Below, one piece after another: positions 47,766-58,712 of a stretch of DNA of 64,000 nt. A program made the translations under genes and the position numbers. The notes below the pieces were generated by a model, which was not told where the DNA came from, made no database searches, and saw only the letters and a list, made by a program, of their open reading frames with translations. This DNA comes from Corylus avellana (taxonomy: Eukaryota; Streptophyta; Magnoliopsida; Fagales; Betulaceae): assembly GCF_901000735.1 (NCBI RefSeq), contig NC_081548.1, forward strand, positions 1,612,001 through 1,676,000. Direction: 5' to 3'. How positions within the stretch are numbered: position 1 is the stretch's first letter; the number at the start of each line of letters is the position of its first letter.

Positions 47766-48342
47766 GGTATGATATTGTCCGCTTTGGGCCAAGTTCACTC
47801 AGTTTTATTATTGGGTTTACCCCGAAAGGCTTCATACCATTTAGAGAGTATATTTCATATAAACACATCATATTTTCCATGCCCAAGCAATGTGGGACGT
47901 TACAATCACCCTCTTAGGACCCAGCGTCCTCACTGACGACTCTCATGGGCTTTGGGCCAAGCCCGCATGGGTTTATTATTGGATTTATCTCCAAAATGCC
48001 TCATTCCATTTAGAGAGAATATATTTCATATAAACATATCATCTTTTCTATGTCCAAGAAATGTGAGACGTCACAATCACCCCCTCTTAGGACCTAGCGT
48101 CCTCGCTGGCAACCCTCATAGGCTTGTGCACGCTCCCCTCATTTCAGATTGGGCTATGACTCTAATACCATATGTAACACTCCTGCTTCAAGTGGTATGG
48201 TATAATATTGTCCGCTTTAGACCAACCCCACACGATTTTATTATTGAGTTTACGCCCAAAAGGCCTTATACCATTTAGAGAGAGTATATTTCATATAAAC
48301 ACATTATATTTTCCATGCTCAAGCAATGTGAGACGTCACAAA
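47766..48342. repeat. Three-unit direct repeat array
   Basis: Units start near 47766, 47946 and 48197. Each carries GTCCGCTTT or GCTTTGGGCC, TTTATTATTG, CATTTAGAGAGA, TATATTTCATATAAACA, CAATGTGGGACGTTACA-like and, in the first two, CTTAGGACCCAGCGTCCTC. Units are 150-250 bp and 75-90% alike by eye. The motif set recalls a dispersed plant repeat; class unknown. Confidence 0.65.
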
Positions 48343-48519
48343 CATGATGTGATTGCACAAATAGGAGGAACATGTTGTGACTACACAAAAACAACTGAAG
48401 TCTAGTAGTCTATAGTGGGAGATTGGTAAGGATTAGCTTCAAGAAAATTAGCCATTAGATAAATACTTGTAAAAAAAAAAATGTTAATTTTTACTGCTAT
48501 GTTATTTCAATTGTATGAC

Positions 48520-48970
48520 CAGTGATGAATCCAAGAATTTATCTTGTTAGGGACAACAATAAAATAATAAAATATAATGAAGATGTGGCTTGCGGAAGAC
48601 TACTTACTGCTCAGACAGGAGAACTTTGATCATAGGCTTCACAGAACAGAATTATCGCGTAGTAGCAGCCAACAACAATGAACAAGCACCAAAAAAATAA
48701 TAATAATAAAAAATAAAAATTGTGGTAGAGTAAAACACCATCTCCTTCAGTTTACTCTAATTTTTGGGCTGAAATTTGGGCTTGGCTGAGTTTTATAGGG
48801 GCTAAAAGTGTCAAAGATATAAAATTTGGGTTTATTTTATAGGAGCTAATAGAAAATTTGGGCATAAAAAATATTTTTTTTAAAAAAATAAAATAATTTT
48901 TTTTTTAGAAATTAAAAAAAAAAAAAATTACCAGGGGCGGGCGCCCTGCTCACCCCTGTGTGTATCCGCT
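48520..48970. mobile_element. Possible decayed hAT-like element
   Basis: Left end CAGTGATGAATCCAAGAA; right end reverse complement TAGCGGATACACACAGG with an internal GGGGCGGGCGCCC. The flanks TTGTATGA (48511-48518) and TTGTATATGA (48972-48981) are similar but not identical. The interior is AT-rich with no coding region. Confidence 0.35.
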
Positions 48971-49435
48971 ATTGTATATGACAATCGTATACTAATCTAC
49001 TAAATAACATTACTTTTGTAAAAAATAGTGCCATTTGATGGCTAAATGGCCTCTTAGTTATGTGGATGAAAGACTACATTAAATGAATTTTACATATAGA
49101 ATAATATGAAAAATTAAATTTTTATTCTATAATACTAACATTGCTGTCTAAAAAAACGATTGTTAATTAAAATTGTCAATTCAGCATTGTTAGATAATTG
49201 GTGGATAAAAATATGAGTATATAACATTTTTCTTAAATATATGAGGACTAAATTGACCAAATCAATCTCTCAAAAATAAAAGATAAAAAATTGGCCTAAT
49301 CAAAACTTTGAGGATCAAATTGATATCAAACCCAAACTGAGTGGGACTTTGGCCTTCAGAATTTAGAATTTAGAATTTAGTTGATTTTAGCCACTCAAAA
49401 TCAACTTTTTTAGTTTAACTACTACTTTTTTATAA

Positions 49436-49595
49436 GAGTAATTTTAGGTAGCTCACTTGTGTCCTACTAAGAATGATGTGACTATTAAAGTCACAATTAG
49501 ATTTGTGATTGATCATTATTAAATTTTGATCAAAAGGTGATGTTAATAGCCACATCATTCTTAGTAAGACACAAGTAGGCCACCTAAAATTACCC
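49436..49595. mobile_element. MITE with about 50-bp near-perfect inverted repeats
   Basis: The left arm GAGTAATTTTAGGTAGCTCA, then ACTAAGAATGATGTGACTAT, matches the reverse-complemented right arm GGGTAATTTTAGGTGGCCTA, then ACTAAGAATGATGTGGCTAT. The core contains AATCATTATTAAATTTTGA-like sequence. Half of a related copy lies at 20745-20835. Flanks are T-rich, so a 9-bp duplication is uncertain. Confidence 0.75.
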
Positions 49596-50264
49596 TTTTT
49601 CACAATGCACTCCAGCAGACTATCTATTTTACAATTTACTTTATTTAAATATTATTTTTTAATTTATTTTTAATTATAGATAGAGGAGAGAGGGAGAGGG
49701 AGAGGGAGAGAGAGAGAGAGAGGAGAGAGGAGAGAGGAGAGGGAAGAAAGAAAGAATAAAAAATGTTTACAATGAAAGTTCACTCTAGCAAATTTTAGAA
49801 AAATTGATATTCTAGAAGGTATGTTGGAGGACCCAAATTACTAAATTTAACTGAAAAATTAGTTTAAAAGCCCTGCCGAAAATGCTCTGATAATTGATAT
49901 GCCATAGAAAAGAAGCAAGTAAATCGTTTATGTTTATACTTGCCTAAACATAATTACATAAGATTAATGGCGGAAAGAGTGTACGTGGTTTTTTAAATTA
50001 TTGATAGATCAAAATTTAATAATAATTATATCAAATTTAATAGTCAATTTAAAAGAAAAGACAAAAAAAGAAGAAGAAGAGAATAATAGATAAAAGTCAT
50101 ACTCTTAACTTTACGCATAAACATAAATCACTAAAAATAATTTATTTGCTTTTAAATTTTATTATTTATTTATTTTTTGACTTCGTAACGGTATTTACCA
50201 TTCGCCATTACGAACTGTTGAGGTAAGCTCAACCCCACCTTCACAGTATCTTTTCCAACCCAAT

Positions 50265-50272
50265 AAACCCTA
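50265..50272 (+). promoter_or_regulatory. telo-box motif upstream of eIF3b
   Basis: AAACCCTA lies 85 bp before the eIF3b ATG. Such telo-boxes are common in promoters and leaders of plant translation genes. Motif and position are the only support. Confidence 0.4.
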
Positions 50273-50357
50273 GAAATCTCATCACTCTTTCTCTAGAAAC
50301 TCCCCTTCTTTGTGTGGGTCTCGCTCTGTGGAGAGCCTGAAATCCGAAGAAAGAACC

Positions 50358-53300
50358 ATGGCGGACGTGATGGTGATGAAAGAAATAGAGGAAACGGCGG
50401 ATCGGCTCGGCATCGATCTCGCCAGTTTAGACCTCGACGCCATTCGCGTCCCTCCGGGCCAAGATTTTGGCATAGCAAGGTAAATAATTCAAAACCCAGA
50501 AAAAATACCTAAATTTTAGCCTTCTGATTGATTCTCGAGAAAACGTGGAAATAATTTATGACCGAGTATTGAAAATTGGCATGTTTTAGAGGAAAAAAAA
50601 GGTTAACTTTATGTTTATATGCATGTATTTATGTATTTCACATATGTTGTGTAACATGTCTATCTATTGTTGCAGCGTCGTATTTAATTTTTCGAAATAG
50701 CGTTGTAGCTGCATACTTGGGCTGTATCAAAGTTATGGACTTTGTTATTTGAGAATGGAGAATAATAGGATATTTAATTGAATTGAGCTGATTACAATTG
50801 TTAGTCCAAGAAAGTACTAAGAAAAAAAGTGCTCTACCATATGGATTTATTTGATTTGCTGAGTAGAATGACTGAAGATGTAAAAAGCGCAGATTTTCAA
50901 CTAACGTTTTCCACAATTTAATTTTAGCAATTACATGGGGGTTAGTTTTAGTTTGGATTTTTTTTTTTTTTTCACTCTGTATTATGTTCCGGTTCTGATT
51001 CTTTGTTTTTGATTTTGTAGTGACGATGAAGATCTACATCAAGGCGATAATGTGGAGTTAGACACTGGATTTGGCAATATTATCATTGTTGACAATTTGC
51101 CTGTTGTGCCTCGGGAGAAGTTTGAGAAGCTTGAAGGTGTTATTCGTAAAATCTACAGTCAGATTGGTCTGATTAAGGACGATGGGCTGTGGATGCCTAT
51201 TGATCCTGAGACGAACAAAACATCAGGATATTGCTTTATTGAATTTAATACTCCTCTGGTAATTCTTTCTCTCCCACTCTCCAGTCATTTGTTATATTTA
51301 GCAAAAACTTACTCATCGTTTGTTTAGAGGTCTTCAAATATTTTTACTTTTGTATTTAAGACAGTAAAATATTCAGTTGCCTCCTATTGAAGGAGTGATA
51401 AATGGCTTTAGGAGTACACAAGATACTGAAGAAACATCGCTTTACTTGCAATCTATCTTGATAAACCAACTGGTCTCTAATTGAAGATTGGGTTAAAATT
51501 TTACCCTGTCAAGGGTTCCTTAGGACTCTGAGTTAAACTATTAGATGTGTCCATCCACTCTTACCAAACTCTCTCTCATTTGGGAGCTTGTTAGAAATAG
51601 ATTCAAATAAAACAAAAATTTATATATGAATTCTTTTTATTTATATAGTTATTAGAAGTTTTCCATGTTAAAGAGTGTAGAACAATCCTCCTCAGGCCAG
51701 CAATTGATGGGTGTAAAAGATGAATCATCTATCCATTATATTTAATTTTATTGGGTTTTAGAATATCTGGTTCAAGTCAGATTAATTCATTATGGATGGA
51801 AATCGACTGCCCATAAACTTCATGAAAAATTACGTTCCTTTTCCATTGCATTGTCCTTTTTTTTTTTTTTGAAACATGTTAGGAGTTTGCTTTTTTGGTT
51901 TTAAGATTTGTTGTTGAATGCTGTGGGATTTGCTTCCTGAGTTCTAAAATTTGCTTATCCAATCTCAAGTTGATGGACAAGGCTTGATTGAAAAATGACC
52001 AACGTAGTGATAACCTTTGGATAATAATATACACAATTGGATTATTCTTAAAAGTTTCTGTTCATCTGCTTGTAGCTAGTTTCTAGAAATTTCCAAACAC
52101 TAGCTGTGGGTATTAATGCTGTTCTGTACTGTAGTGTGGCGTGGTTCAATGCATTTTCATTAGATCTGGTTCTTTTATGTCCCTATTGTAGGAAGCTGAG
52201 CTCGCTAGGGAGAAGACAAATGGATACAAGCTGGACAGGTCTCATATTTTTGCTGTGAACATGTTCGATGAGTTTGATACATTCATGAAAGTTCCAGATG
52301 AGTGGGCCCCTCCTGAATCTAAGCCTTATACTTCAGGGGTAATTGCTTCAACCAGTTTGTTTCATGTATTCTGTCATTGATCTTAAAATCCACATCAAAT
52401 TGCATTATGAGCTGCATTCTAGCTACTGAGTAATTTACCTATCCTCAAATGCCATGCCTTAAACATCTACTGTTTTTTCCTGTACTTATATGAGGTGATA
52501 CAATGCTCCTTCTTGCTCTTTACCATTTGGTATCTTTTGAGATTTCTCTGATGAAAATTTTCAATTACAAATAATACTTTTTTCTCTGTCCCCAAATAGA
52601 TAGGGTGCTTTCCTTTATTGGCCGTCTTAGAATAAATGAGATTTAAAAAAAATAAATAAATTTATCTATTTAACTTGATATATTACCCTTAAATTTGAAT
52701 TCTTTTGAAATTTGATACCATCTTTCTTGGTCCTTACCATGCATTATGCCAAAACTAATTGTGGATTCAAAGTGCCATTATATCTGCAAATAATGTGAAC
52801 TTTTTTAGTGTCATGTAATTTTTTTCATCCATAGGGAAAGAAAAAGGTATTACACATTGGTAATGGTCTTAAAAAACCCTTTTCTTTTAAATATGTAGCA
52901 TTTTGTTTGTAGCTCATTTCTGAGACTAATACAACTAAAATCATAAATGCATTAAAAATAATCTAAATATGCATAAAGGTGCATTCTTTGCAATTCATTA
53001 AAAAAAAAGGTGCCTTCTTTGCCAATTTTAATATAATTTATCTTGCTGCGAAGTAAGCACCTTGTATGATTTAGGTGGGTTTTTAGGTTTCTCCAATGTT
53101 GACCAAGTAGATGGGTTTTTATTGTCTCTAATTGCCCACAAACGGATCCCATCTCTATCTGTGCTATTTGTTGTGTTTTTTAAATGTCTTAACTATGTTT
53201 TACACTGTCATGTCATTGCAGGAAAATCTTCAACAATGGCTGACTGATGAGAAAGCTCGTGATCAGTTTGTCATTCGTGCTGGTTCAGATACTGAGGTTT

Positions 53301-53419
53301 TATGGAATGATGCGAGGCATCTAAAGCCTGAGCCTGTTTATAAGCGTGCTGTGAGTAGGAATTACATTTAATTGTCCTGTTACTATCACTTAAGACGATT
53401 AATTATGTGTTAGTTGGGA

Positions 53420-53455
<36 letters not shown>

Positions 53456-56062
53456 GTGTGTAGGTGAGAGGGAGAGAGAGAGAGAGATTGATACTAAAGC
53501 TCAGTGTGGCTTGTTTCTACTGCATTGTTTAATAAACTTCTGCTCACTGCTACAACATCATTTATTGAAGTTAACAAATTTTTCAATTTATAATAAGATA
53601 CTTATCTTTTTATTTAGTAATTACCACTTTGATGAATGGTCCTACTTGTTACCCTTTGCAGTTCTGGACTGAAAGTTTTGTGCAGTGGTCTCCACTGGGA
53701 ACTTACTTGGCGACAGTTCACAGGCAAGGTTCTGCTGTTTGGGGTGGTGCCAGTACTTTTAATCGCCTTATGCGTTATGCGCATCCTCAGGTTGAAATTT
53801 GGTTTCTAGCTTTTGATTTCACGCTGTGTTCCCTTTTCTCCTGTCATTTAGCTTTTTTGATATTAACTTCAGGTAAAATTGATTGATTTTTCCCCTGGTG
53901 AGAGGTATTTAGTTACCTACAGCAGCCATGAACCGAGTAATCCCCGTGATGCAAATGTGAGTTTTTCTACTCTGCTGTCCATTAAGTCACTGTAAAGTCA
54001 TTGAGCCTGGGACCATTGATAATGTAATTTTATGTTTCAGATGGTCGTGATAAATATTTTTGATGTGAGAACTGGAAAGGTAATGAGAGATTTCAAGGGA
54101 AGTGCTGATGAATTTTCTATTGGAGGAACTGGTGGTGTTACAGGAGTGTCGTGGCCTGTTTTCAGGTTAGTTTTTCAATCTACATAAACATGCTAATAAG
54201 TCTTTCCCCTTTTTCTGACTGCATTGCTGTTTTCGGCGTCACCCATTAGTCTAGTGGGAGATTAAGAGTGTGTTTTATTTTGTCAGATGGGCCGGTGGAA
54301 AAGAGGACAAATATTTTGCGAGAATTGGGAAAAACGTTATTTCTGTCTATGAAACAGAGACCTTTTCACTAATTGACAAGAAATCCTTGAAGATTGAAAA
54401 TGTTGTGGATTTCAGTTGGTCACCAACTGACCCAATTCTTTCAATCTTTGTTCCTGAACTGGGGGACCATCCTGCTAGGGTGAGCATTGTTGTTGATTAT
54501 GAAGATGCTCTTTAATTTACAAGTTGTGTTATTTATTTATTTTTTAAAGAAATTATTAATCAAGGTAACTTGATGTTCTGCAATTAAACTGTCTCTCAGG
54601 TGAGTCTCATGCAAATACCAAGTAAAGATGAGCTAAGGCAGAAGAATCTTTTCAGTGTTAGTGACTGCAAAATGTACTGGCAAAGCAATGGGGATTATCT
54701 AGCGGTTAAGGTTGATCGATATACAAAAACGAAAAAAAGCACATACACAGGCTTTGAGCTTTTCCGCATAAGAGAAAGGGATATTCCTATTGAGGTTTTT
54801 GAGCTTGAGAATAAGAATGATAAGATCATTTCCTTCGCTTGGGAGCCAAAAGGCCACAGGTTTGCAGTTATCCATGGTGATAACCCAAGACCTGATATAA
54901 GTTTTTACTCCATGCGTTCTGCCAACAATACAGATAAGGTTAAAAAGCTCACTACTCTGAAAGGAAAGCAAGCAAATGCTCTTTTCTGGTCACCTGCTGG
55001 CCGCTACATAATACTTGCAGGATTAAAGGGTTTGAACGGACAGTTAGAATTTTACAATGTTGATGAGCTTGAAACCATGGCAACAGCTGAACACTTTATG
55101 GCGACAGATATTGAGTGGGATCCCACCGGAAGGTAATTTTGAGATTCTTTTTAGTAGTGTCAAAATAAGGGGTGCTCAAGTGCTATGCCTTGTTTAAATC
55201 GAACTGAAGTGCAATATTTTGTTTCTCGTCTTTTTCTCTCAGTTTTGATATGTGACCTTTCTGGATATATAGGTATGTTGCAACTGCAGTGACTTCTGTT
55301 CATGAGATGGAAAATGGTTTCAACATATGGTCTTTCAATGGCAAACTACTTTATAGGATTCTGAAGGATCATTTCTTTCAGGTAAATGAGGCAACACCTC
55401 ACCTATTTTTGCTTATAATGGTCTTTGTAAATTTTAAGTGATTCAGTAGATGTATATGGGTGAGAAGAGATAACAAAGTAAATAAGTACAAATTTAATTC
55501 GCTTTTTTAGGAAAATGGATGTATGTTTCTTGCCCATGCATGCAATCCTAATAAACTATAACATAAAAGAAAATGTAGATATAGTGCTCCTAGTATTAAA
55601 GAGCAAACCCCATATTTGTATGAACACTCAATTGTATGTGAAATGGGTGAGTCATATTAATATCTGCTCTTGCTATTACATATCAGATTATCAGCTGATT
55701 TCTTGTTTTCTTATTGTTTGCAACAGTTTTTGTGGCGCCCAAGGCCGCCATCATTCTTGAGTCCTGAGAAAGAGGAAGAAATTGCAAAGAACTTGAAGAA
55801 GTACAGTAAAAAGTACGAGGCGGAGGACCAGGACGTCTCATTGCTATTGAGCGAGCAGGATCGCGAGAAGCGGAGGATGTTGAAGGATGAATGGGAGAAG
55901 TGGTTGAATGAGTGGAAGCGGTTGCACGAAGAAGAAAAGCTGGAGAGGCAGAAACTCAGGCATGGAGAAGTGAGCGACGAAGAGGAGGAGTACGAGGCTA
56001 AAGAAGTCGAAGTTGAGGAGATATTAGATGTTACAGAGGAGGTCATTTCTTTTGAGGAGTGA
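50358..56062 (+). CDS. EIF3B: Translation initiation factor eIF3 subunit b
   Basis: Scaffold subunit of eIF3 that binds the 40S ribosome. Eleven exons give 714 residues: 50358-50479, 51021-51258, 52192-52338, 53222-53350, 53662-53790, 53873-53956, 54041-54165, 54287-54479, 54600-55132, 55273-55381, 55727-56062. All junctions are GT-AG and keep frame. An N-terminal RRM has RNP2 IIVDNL (61-66) and RNP1 SGYCFIEF (109-116). A WD-type beta-propeller follows (FWTESFVQWSPLGTYLATVH, VKLIDFSPGERYLVTYS, WAGGKEDKYFARIG, ISFAWEPKGHRFAVIHG, ALFWSPAGRYIILAGL, DIEWDPTGRYVATAV). The C terminus is the eIF3i/g-binding segment (FLWRPRPPSFLSPEKEEEI) and a charged helix ending in an acidic tail. ATG 50358 lies in AACCATGG, a good plant start context. 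Confidence 0.96.
53423..53487. repeat. (TC)n and (GA)n microsatellites in eIF3b intron 4
   Basis: A (TC)14 run at 53423-53450 faces a GA-rich run at 53466-53487, 16 bp apart, so the transcript could fold into a hairpin. The intron is otherwise featureless. Confidence 0.7.
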
Positions 56063-56780
56063 TAAATGTTTTGGAGCTTTTAGATATCCCTCTGTTTAAA
56101 GCACAACAGACCTCAGCAAGACAGCGCTCTTCCAGATCCCTCTATATTTTTTGAAGCATCTTGTGGTGAGCTGCTAATTGCTTTGTTTCTCCATCTTGTA
56201 TTTTTTTTGGGTTAGTTTAATATTATCATTGACCAATTTTGTAGTTCTGATCCATGTACACTAATTTACAAATGGTAATGTTGTTTTCACGGCTAATATG
56301 ATGTGCTCTAAGTGAAGCCACTTAAAACACGTGACATTAGTCTGTGTAAAATGAACAATAAATAGGCGTGAAGAGATATGCGTTACTCGTTGCATATATA
56401 GCTCTAAATATATGCGTTACTCTTCACCCCGAGTACAAAGCTTTTGTTTGGTAAGGATCTATTTTTAAGAATAGTTATTTTCGTGGAAATCATGAATTCC
56501 TTACACACAGGAATAGCTATTCCTTAAGGAATAAAATACATTTTTCTCAAACACATATATTTTTAAACTTCGAAAAAAAAAATATAAAACATGAAAATTA
56601 AAGTGGGTGGCCAACCACCAAATCTATTTTTTAGGGTTTTTATTTATTTTTATTATTATTTTTTTAATATGAGTTGAAAAACAAAAATAATATGGGGTTT
56701 TTAGTAATTTTAATTCAATTCTAATTATAGTAAGTTTGTTGTTACCAAACTAAAGAATATGAATGACTTCAATTCAACTC
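56063..56780. other. eIF3b 3' flank with a MITE A family copy
   Basis: The 3' UTR of eIF3b is followed at about 56275-56396 by a related MITE (GGTAATGTTGTTTTCACG, GCCACTTAAAACACGTGAC, GGCGTGAAGAGATATGCGTTAC). 56430-56780 looks like the left half of an older hAT-type repeat (GCTTTTGTTTGGTAAGG) whose right half resumes after 57692. Confidence 0.5.
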
Positions 56781-57684
56781 TAGGGGTGGGTATCAGTCAA
56801 AACGGTATGGTTTTGGCTCTTATCAGTTATTAATTGATAATTTTTGGTTAAACGGTTTCTTAATTGATACTGGGCCGATAAGGATTTTAACCGAAATTAT
56901 CGGTTATAACGGTACACGGTTAAATGGTTTGGTTAAACTGGTTAACCGGTTCTAAATCTCACCTTCTTCACTTTTCTCTGCTTCTCTAATTTCCAAGCAC
57001 CAAAAGGTAAAACTTTTACAGAATTGAATCTTCTATGCTAAAAGAGAGGTCTGTGACTGTGAGAGCAGATGTTGTGAGAACCGGAAAGAAAAAAAAAAAA
57101 TGGAGAAGAAACTCATTCTCTTGCAATGGTGAGAAGGAAAATTGGAAAAGAAGAAAAAAAAATGAGGAAGAAACTAGAAAGACCTGAAAGTGAAAGACGT
57201 CTGCGTGGGAGGAGTAAGAAAAAAAAAAAAACCAGAAGAAAGAAAAGAAAAGAAATATGTGGCGTCAGGCGCGTGGGAATTGGGAAAAGAAAAGAAACGA
57301 CTAAGTGGAGAGTGTGAGTGGGACTGTCGGCCAAGTGGGAAAGAAAAGAGAGAAAAGATAAAAAAAAATAATAATAAAAAAAGAAAAAAGAAAAAAAGAT
57401 GGCCACCATAGCAGCTTGAACCCACAACCACAAGGTTAAGAGCCTTGTCCTCTAGTGCCCTACCAACTGAACTAGACCGCCTTCGAAAATAGCCTTTCCC
57501 CATACTGGATCTTATGGGTGAAAACAATAACAAATGGCTAACCAGACTATATCGGACCGATAAGAATTTCGGTACAACATTTTTAACCAATAAGAATATC
57601 GATTAAACGGTTACGGTTAATATCGGTTCGGTCAAAACCGATAGATGGCTGGTAATCGGTAACCGGTTAATCTGCTCACCCCTA
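56781..57684. mobile_element. Complete 904-bp non-autonomous hAT element
   Basis: Termini are TAGGGGTGGGTATCAG and, reverse-complemented, TAGGGGTGAGCAGATTAA. The exact 8-bp duplication TTCAACTC is at 56773-56780 and 57685-57692. Subterminal regions are packed with CGGTTAA/TTAACCG motifs (56865-56955 and 57595-57670), as in transposase-binding sites. The interior (57060-57400) is A/G-rich, has no transposase and carries a tRNA-Lys relic. Confidence 0.85.
57402..57481 (-). pseudogene. tRNA-Lys(CUU) relic
   Basis: The minus strand begins GGCGGTCTAGTTCAGTTGGT. It has a good D-arm (GUUC/GGGC pairing) and an intact anticodon arm, CAAGG-CUCUUAA-CCUUG, with anticodon CUU. Compared with plant tRNA-Lys it has about 8 extra nt between the D and anticodon arms. 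The T arm and acceptor 3' strand no longer pair (GUGGG against UGCUA; GGCGGUC against an altered 3' end). The A-box is intact and the B-box partial. A poly-T-rich stretch follows. It is a pseudogene or a tRNA-derived SINE head. Confidence 0.7.
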
Positions 57685-57817
57685 TTCAACTCTTCTCTAT
57701 TTCCAATAACAACTATTCAGTTTCCTAATGAAATACACATTTTGCAAACTAAACGAAGCCTAAAAGTGTAGTTAGCACGACTAGACAAGTAATTTTTTTT
57801 AATTTGGTTAGAGTTTT

Positions 57818-58035
57818 TTTTTTTTTTTTTTTTAGTCTATTAAATTGATGTCTTTAAAATGCAGGTGATTTTAACATGCATTTTTAGTAATGATTCTTGC
57901 ATGCATTTCTATTTCCAGCAAAGTATTTTTTTCAAAGGAATTTGTTTTTTTTTTTAATTAGTCTATTAAACTGATATATATTTAAAATGTATGTAATTTT
58001 TACATGCATTTTTAATAATGATTCTTACATGAAAT
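57818..58035. repeat. Duplicated segment of about 100 bp
   Basis: 57818-57905 and 57943-58030 share a T run, TAGTCTATTAAAYTGAT, TTTAAAATG, TTTTACATGCATTTTTA-like and TAATGATTCTTRCATG. This is a tandem duplication with some divergence. Confidence 0.6.
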
Positions 58036-58654
58036 AGAAGTACATGTAATTCTTACACCTATTTTGGACACATCAGTTTAATGAGTCATGCTATCCGGCA
58101 TCCTAGAGAACGCTGACGTGGCTGCCTCTAAAAAAAATAATAATAATAAAAAAAGGGAAATGAAAATTTTGTTTTTGTTTTGTTTTGTTTGTTTTGTTTA
58201 TATATATATATATAAAACACGTTTATATGAGAATAAAGATTTTTTTTTGTTTTTTTTTTTCGTCATTGGCAGTTTATGTTTATGTTCTTGCATTCTGTAT
58301 GTTTGATGAAATTTCCATGAGAAAGAGCAAGTTTTTTGGGTTGTATTTTGAGATATTTGAGTGATATTAGCTAAATTTTCATAAGCTAATATTTGGATTC
58401 TAATGCCTCAAAACTTATTTTTGGATTCAAAACTAAAACCTAGGGGTGGAAGGTTAAGCCTTTAGGGATGGTATCACCCTAAAGGGATTCGGTCATCCTA
58501 AATTTGGTGCTAATGCCTCAAAACGCTATCTCGATTTTACATACTTTTGCTCATACCAATTTCTGATCAGTGATTCATAGAAGCCAGTGGATTTGATATA
58601 TAATTTGATCAATTTCTGATCAGTAATTCTCAGTTTTAAATTTGGAAGACGCTT

Positions 58655-58699
58655 CCCCCTTGTAACCTCTTTCCTCTTCAATTAAAATAATAATAATAA
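58655..58699 (+). mobile_element. Short retroposon 3' end with 13-bp TSD
   Basis: A 45-bp insert ending in AATTAAAATAATAATAATAA lies between two copies of TTGGAAGACGCTT (58642-58654 and 58700-58712). The (TAA)n tail differs from the poly-A of the L1 copies, so a different retroposon family is likely. Confidence 0.6.
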
Positions 58700-58712
58700 T
58701 TGGAAGACGCTT

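Larger units (their letters stand above)
47251..50357. other. Intergenic region between RRS1 and eIF3b, mostly repeats
   Basis: Contains a MITE (about 47463-47610), a three-unit repeat array (47766-48342), a possible hAT relic (48520-48970), a second MITE (49436-49595), a GA-rich microsatellite (49681-49742), and the eIF3b 5' leader. No gene was seen. Confidence 0.5.

Noticed and set aside
55711..56046. Minus-strand Ser-rich frame of 111 codons
   Set aside because: Antisense to the charged, GAG/GAA-rich last exon of eIF3b, which naturally gives a Ser/Leu-rich reverse frame.
57174..57590. Minus-strand frame with SSVGRALEDKALNLVVVGSS-like translation
   Set aside because: This is the conceptual translation of the tRNA-Lys relic and flanking T-rich DNA inside the hAT element, not a protein.
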